Assembly (NCBI RefSeq): GCF_900112405.1
Contig: NZ_FOLI01000004.1
Coordinates: forward strand, 1-64,000
DNA: 64,000 nt
Direction: 5' to 3'
Source: Fructobacillus durionis
GTDB lineage: Bacteria > Bacillota > Bacilli > Lactobacillales > Lactobacillaceae
This document shows positions 63,216 to 64,000 of this stretch, piece after piece. The stretch's first letter is position 1. Every line of letters starts with the position of its first letter. The position numbers and the translations under genes were made by a program. A model generated the notes under the pieces. It worked only from the letters and a program-made list of their open reading frames with translations. It was not told the origin of the DNA and did no database searches.

Positions 63216-63779
63216 TCAATCCTGATGATGCTTTGAATCAATCTTATGTACTGCTTTTTTGACGTCGGTTTCGACTTTTTCGGCGGCAACTTCGACCTTT
63301 TTGATTTCGTCGGGCATGGCGAAGCGGTTGACGACCATGGCGAAGAGAACGCCGACGAAGACGTCGAGAACACGAAGGAAGACGTAGTCGATGGTGGCAT
63401 CCATGGGGATGGTCAGGGCGATCATGAGGAAGGCTGCCATACCACCAACGATGCCGACGCTTTGGTCGAGCTTGTTGTGGATGATGATGCCGAGCATGAT
63501 GAGCAGGGGAACCAAGATGATGGAAACCCAGTCGGCGTTATGTGTGTACTGCCGGATGAGGTAGTAGATGATGGCGAGTCCACCACCAACGACGTTTGAG
63601 ATGACACGGACTTTGGCAAAGGCCATGGTGTTGTCCCAGTTTTCGCGTAGGGCGAAGACGGCGGCAAGGGCCGGAACAAAGGCGGGTCGGTCGATGAAAT
63701 GGTAAACGAGCATGACGAGCATGACGGTTAGGCCAGTTTTAAAGGTTCGTAAACCAATGTGAACGTGGAAAAAATTCAT
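63216..63779 (-). CDS. Aromatic acid exporter-family (FUSC-like) membrane protein
   Basis: 187 residues from ATG 63779-63777 (AGGAGAGG upstream; an in-frame upstream ATG at 63851 is rejected). About six hydrophobic segments, with GLRTFKTGLTVMLVMLVYHF and FALRENWDNT near the N-terminus, as in the ArAE_1/YqjA-type proteins, and a charged coiled-coil C-terminus (about 155-187, KKVEVAAEKVETDVKKAVHK). Substrate unknown. Confidence 0.78.
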   Translation of the reverse strand: MNFFHVHIGLRTFKTGLTVMLVMLVYHFIDRPAFVPALAAVFALRENWDNTMAFAKVRVISNVVGGGLAIIYYLIRQYTHNADWVSIILVPLLIMLGIIIHNKLDQSVGIVGGMAAFLMIALTIPMDATIDYVFLRVLDVFVGVLFAMVVNRFAMPDEIKKVEVAAEKVETDVKKAVHKIDSKHHQD

Positions 63780-63869
63780 TACCTCTCCTAGATATCTATT
63801 TTTTGAAAGCGTAAAATGGCTGTAGAGCCACCCAAATATATAAGTATACAACGAAAGCAGGAGGTTGTC

Positions 63870-64000
63870 ATGGTTGATAATGAAGTCTTAAAACAATTGC
63901 GTGAACACGAGTCCATTCGTGCCTTTCAGGAGAAGGAGGTGTCCGATGAAACGATGGACACCATCTTCGAAGCGGCCTTTGCCGGACCAAACATGCAAAA
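63870..64000 (+). CDS. Nitroreductase family protein (5' part only)
   Basis: The first 43 codons are in the window: LKQLREHESIRAFQEKEVSD, then AAFAGPNMQ, the N-terminal pattern of NfsA/NfrA-type flavin nitroreductases (HxSxRxF and AAxxxPxxxN). RBS gcaggagg. The rest lies beyond the window. Confidence 0.8.
   Translation, partial: MVDNEVLKQLREHESIRAFQEKEVSDETMDTIFEAAFAGPNMQ

Noticed and set aside
63246-63599. Plus-strand Asp/Val-rich frame opposite the FUSC-like gene
   Set aside because: Low-complexity shadow of an antisense membrane protein gene.

Overview
The window looks like the chromosome of a lactic acid bacterium, most probably Weissella or a near relative in the former Leuconostocaceae. 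This rests on the Firmicute gene sets (serine T-box leader before serS, complete S10-spc-alpha ribosomal array, LPxTG-type surface proteins, ECF transporter module), tRNA genes that do not encode CCA, a short-LID adenylate kinase and a 39-residue L36. Genus is inferred from overall character, not from a database match.

Layout. 1-1644: the end of a 23S rRNA gene, a 5S rRNA gene and 14 tRNA genes. 1683-9645: housekeeping genes serS (T-box), secA, prfB and clpC. 9688-11063 (minus): a PTS_EIIC_2-family membrane protein behind what reads as a complete isoleucine/valine leader-peptide attenuator. 11092-11760 (minus): a ComC-type prepilin peptidase. 11852-15220: rpsL, rpsG, fusA. 15338-19167: potABCD polyamine uptake. 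19265-33427: S10, spc and alpha arrays, rpsJ to rplQ, without rpsN at its usual place. 33439-36198: an ABC exporter with a LytTR regulator and a DUF3021 protein, preceded by a paired direct-repeat operator. 36341-40165: ecfA1, ecfA2, ecfT, truA and a PNPOx-like flavoprotein. 40245-40904: a CPBP-like membrane protein. 41001-41344: a gene-free unit with promoter, terminator and extensive complementary helices, read here as a structured non-coding RNA. 41429-44152 (minus): two sortase-anchored surface proteins. 44389-45426: rplM-rpsI with a three-way-junction leader.

45583-56747 is accessory. It holds four membrane proteins that share an N-terminal motif of about 30 residues (two TcaA-like, two polytopic), a Fic protein, a 39-residue membrane peptide, a third surface protein, a coiled-coil membrane protein, a degraded gene and a DUF6287-type secreted protein. 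57163-63103 is an AT-rich island of three genes: an MmeI-like adenine methyltransferase with target-recognition region but no recognisable nuclease, an SF2 helicase and a GIY-YIG (T5orf172-type) nuclease. It resembles a restriction system split over three polypeptides. The window ends with an aromatic-acid-exporter-type membrane protein (minus) and the start of a nitroreductase gene.

Most plus-strand genes form compact operons closed by strong hairpin terminators. The three points most worth following are the attenuator at 10795-11063, the RNA at 41001-41344 and the system at 57163-63103. The shared N-terminal motif of the 45-52 kb proteins comes next.
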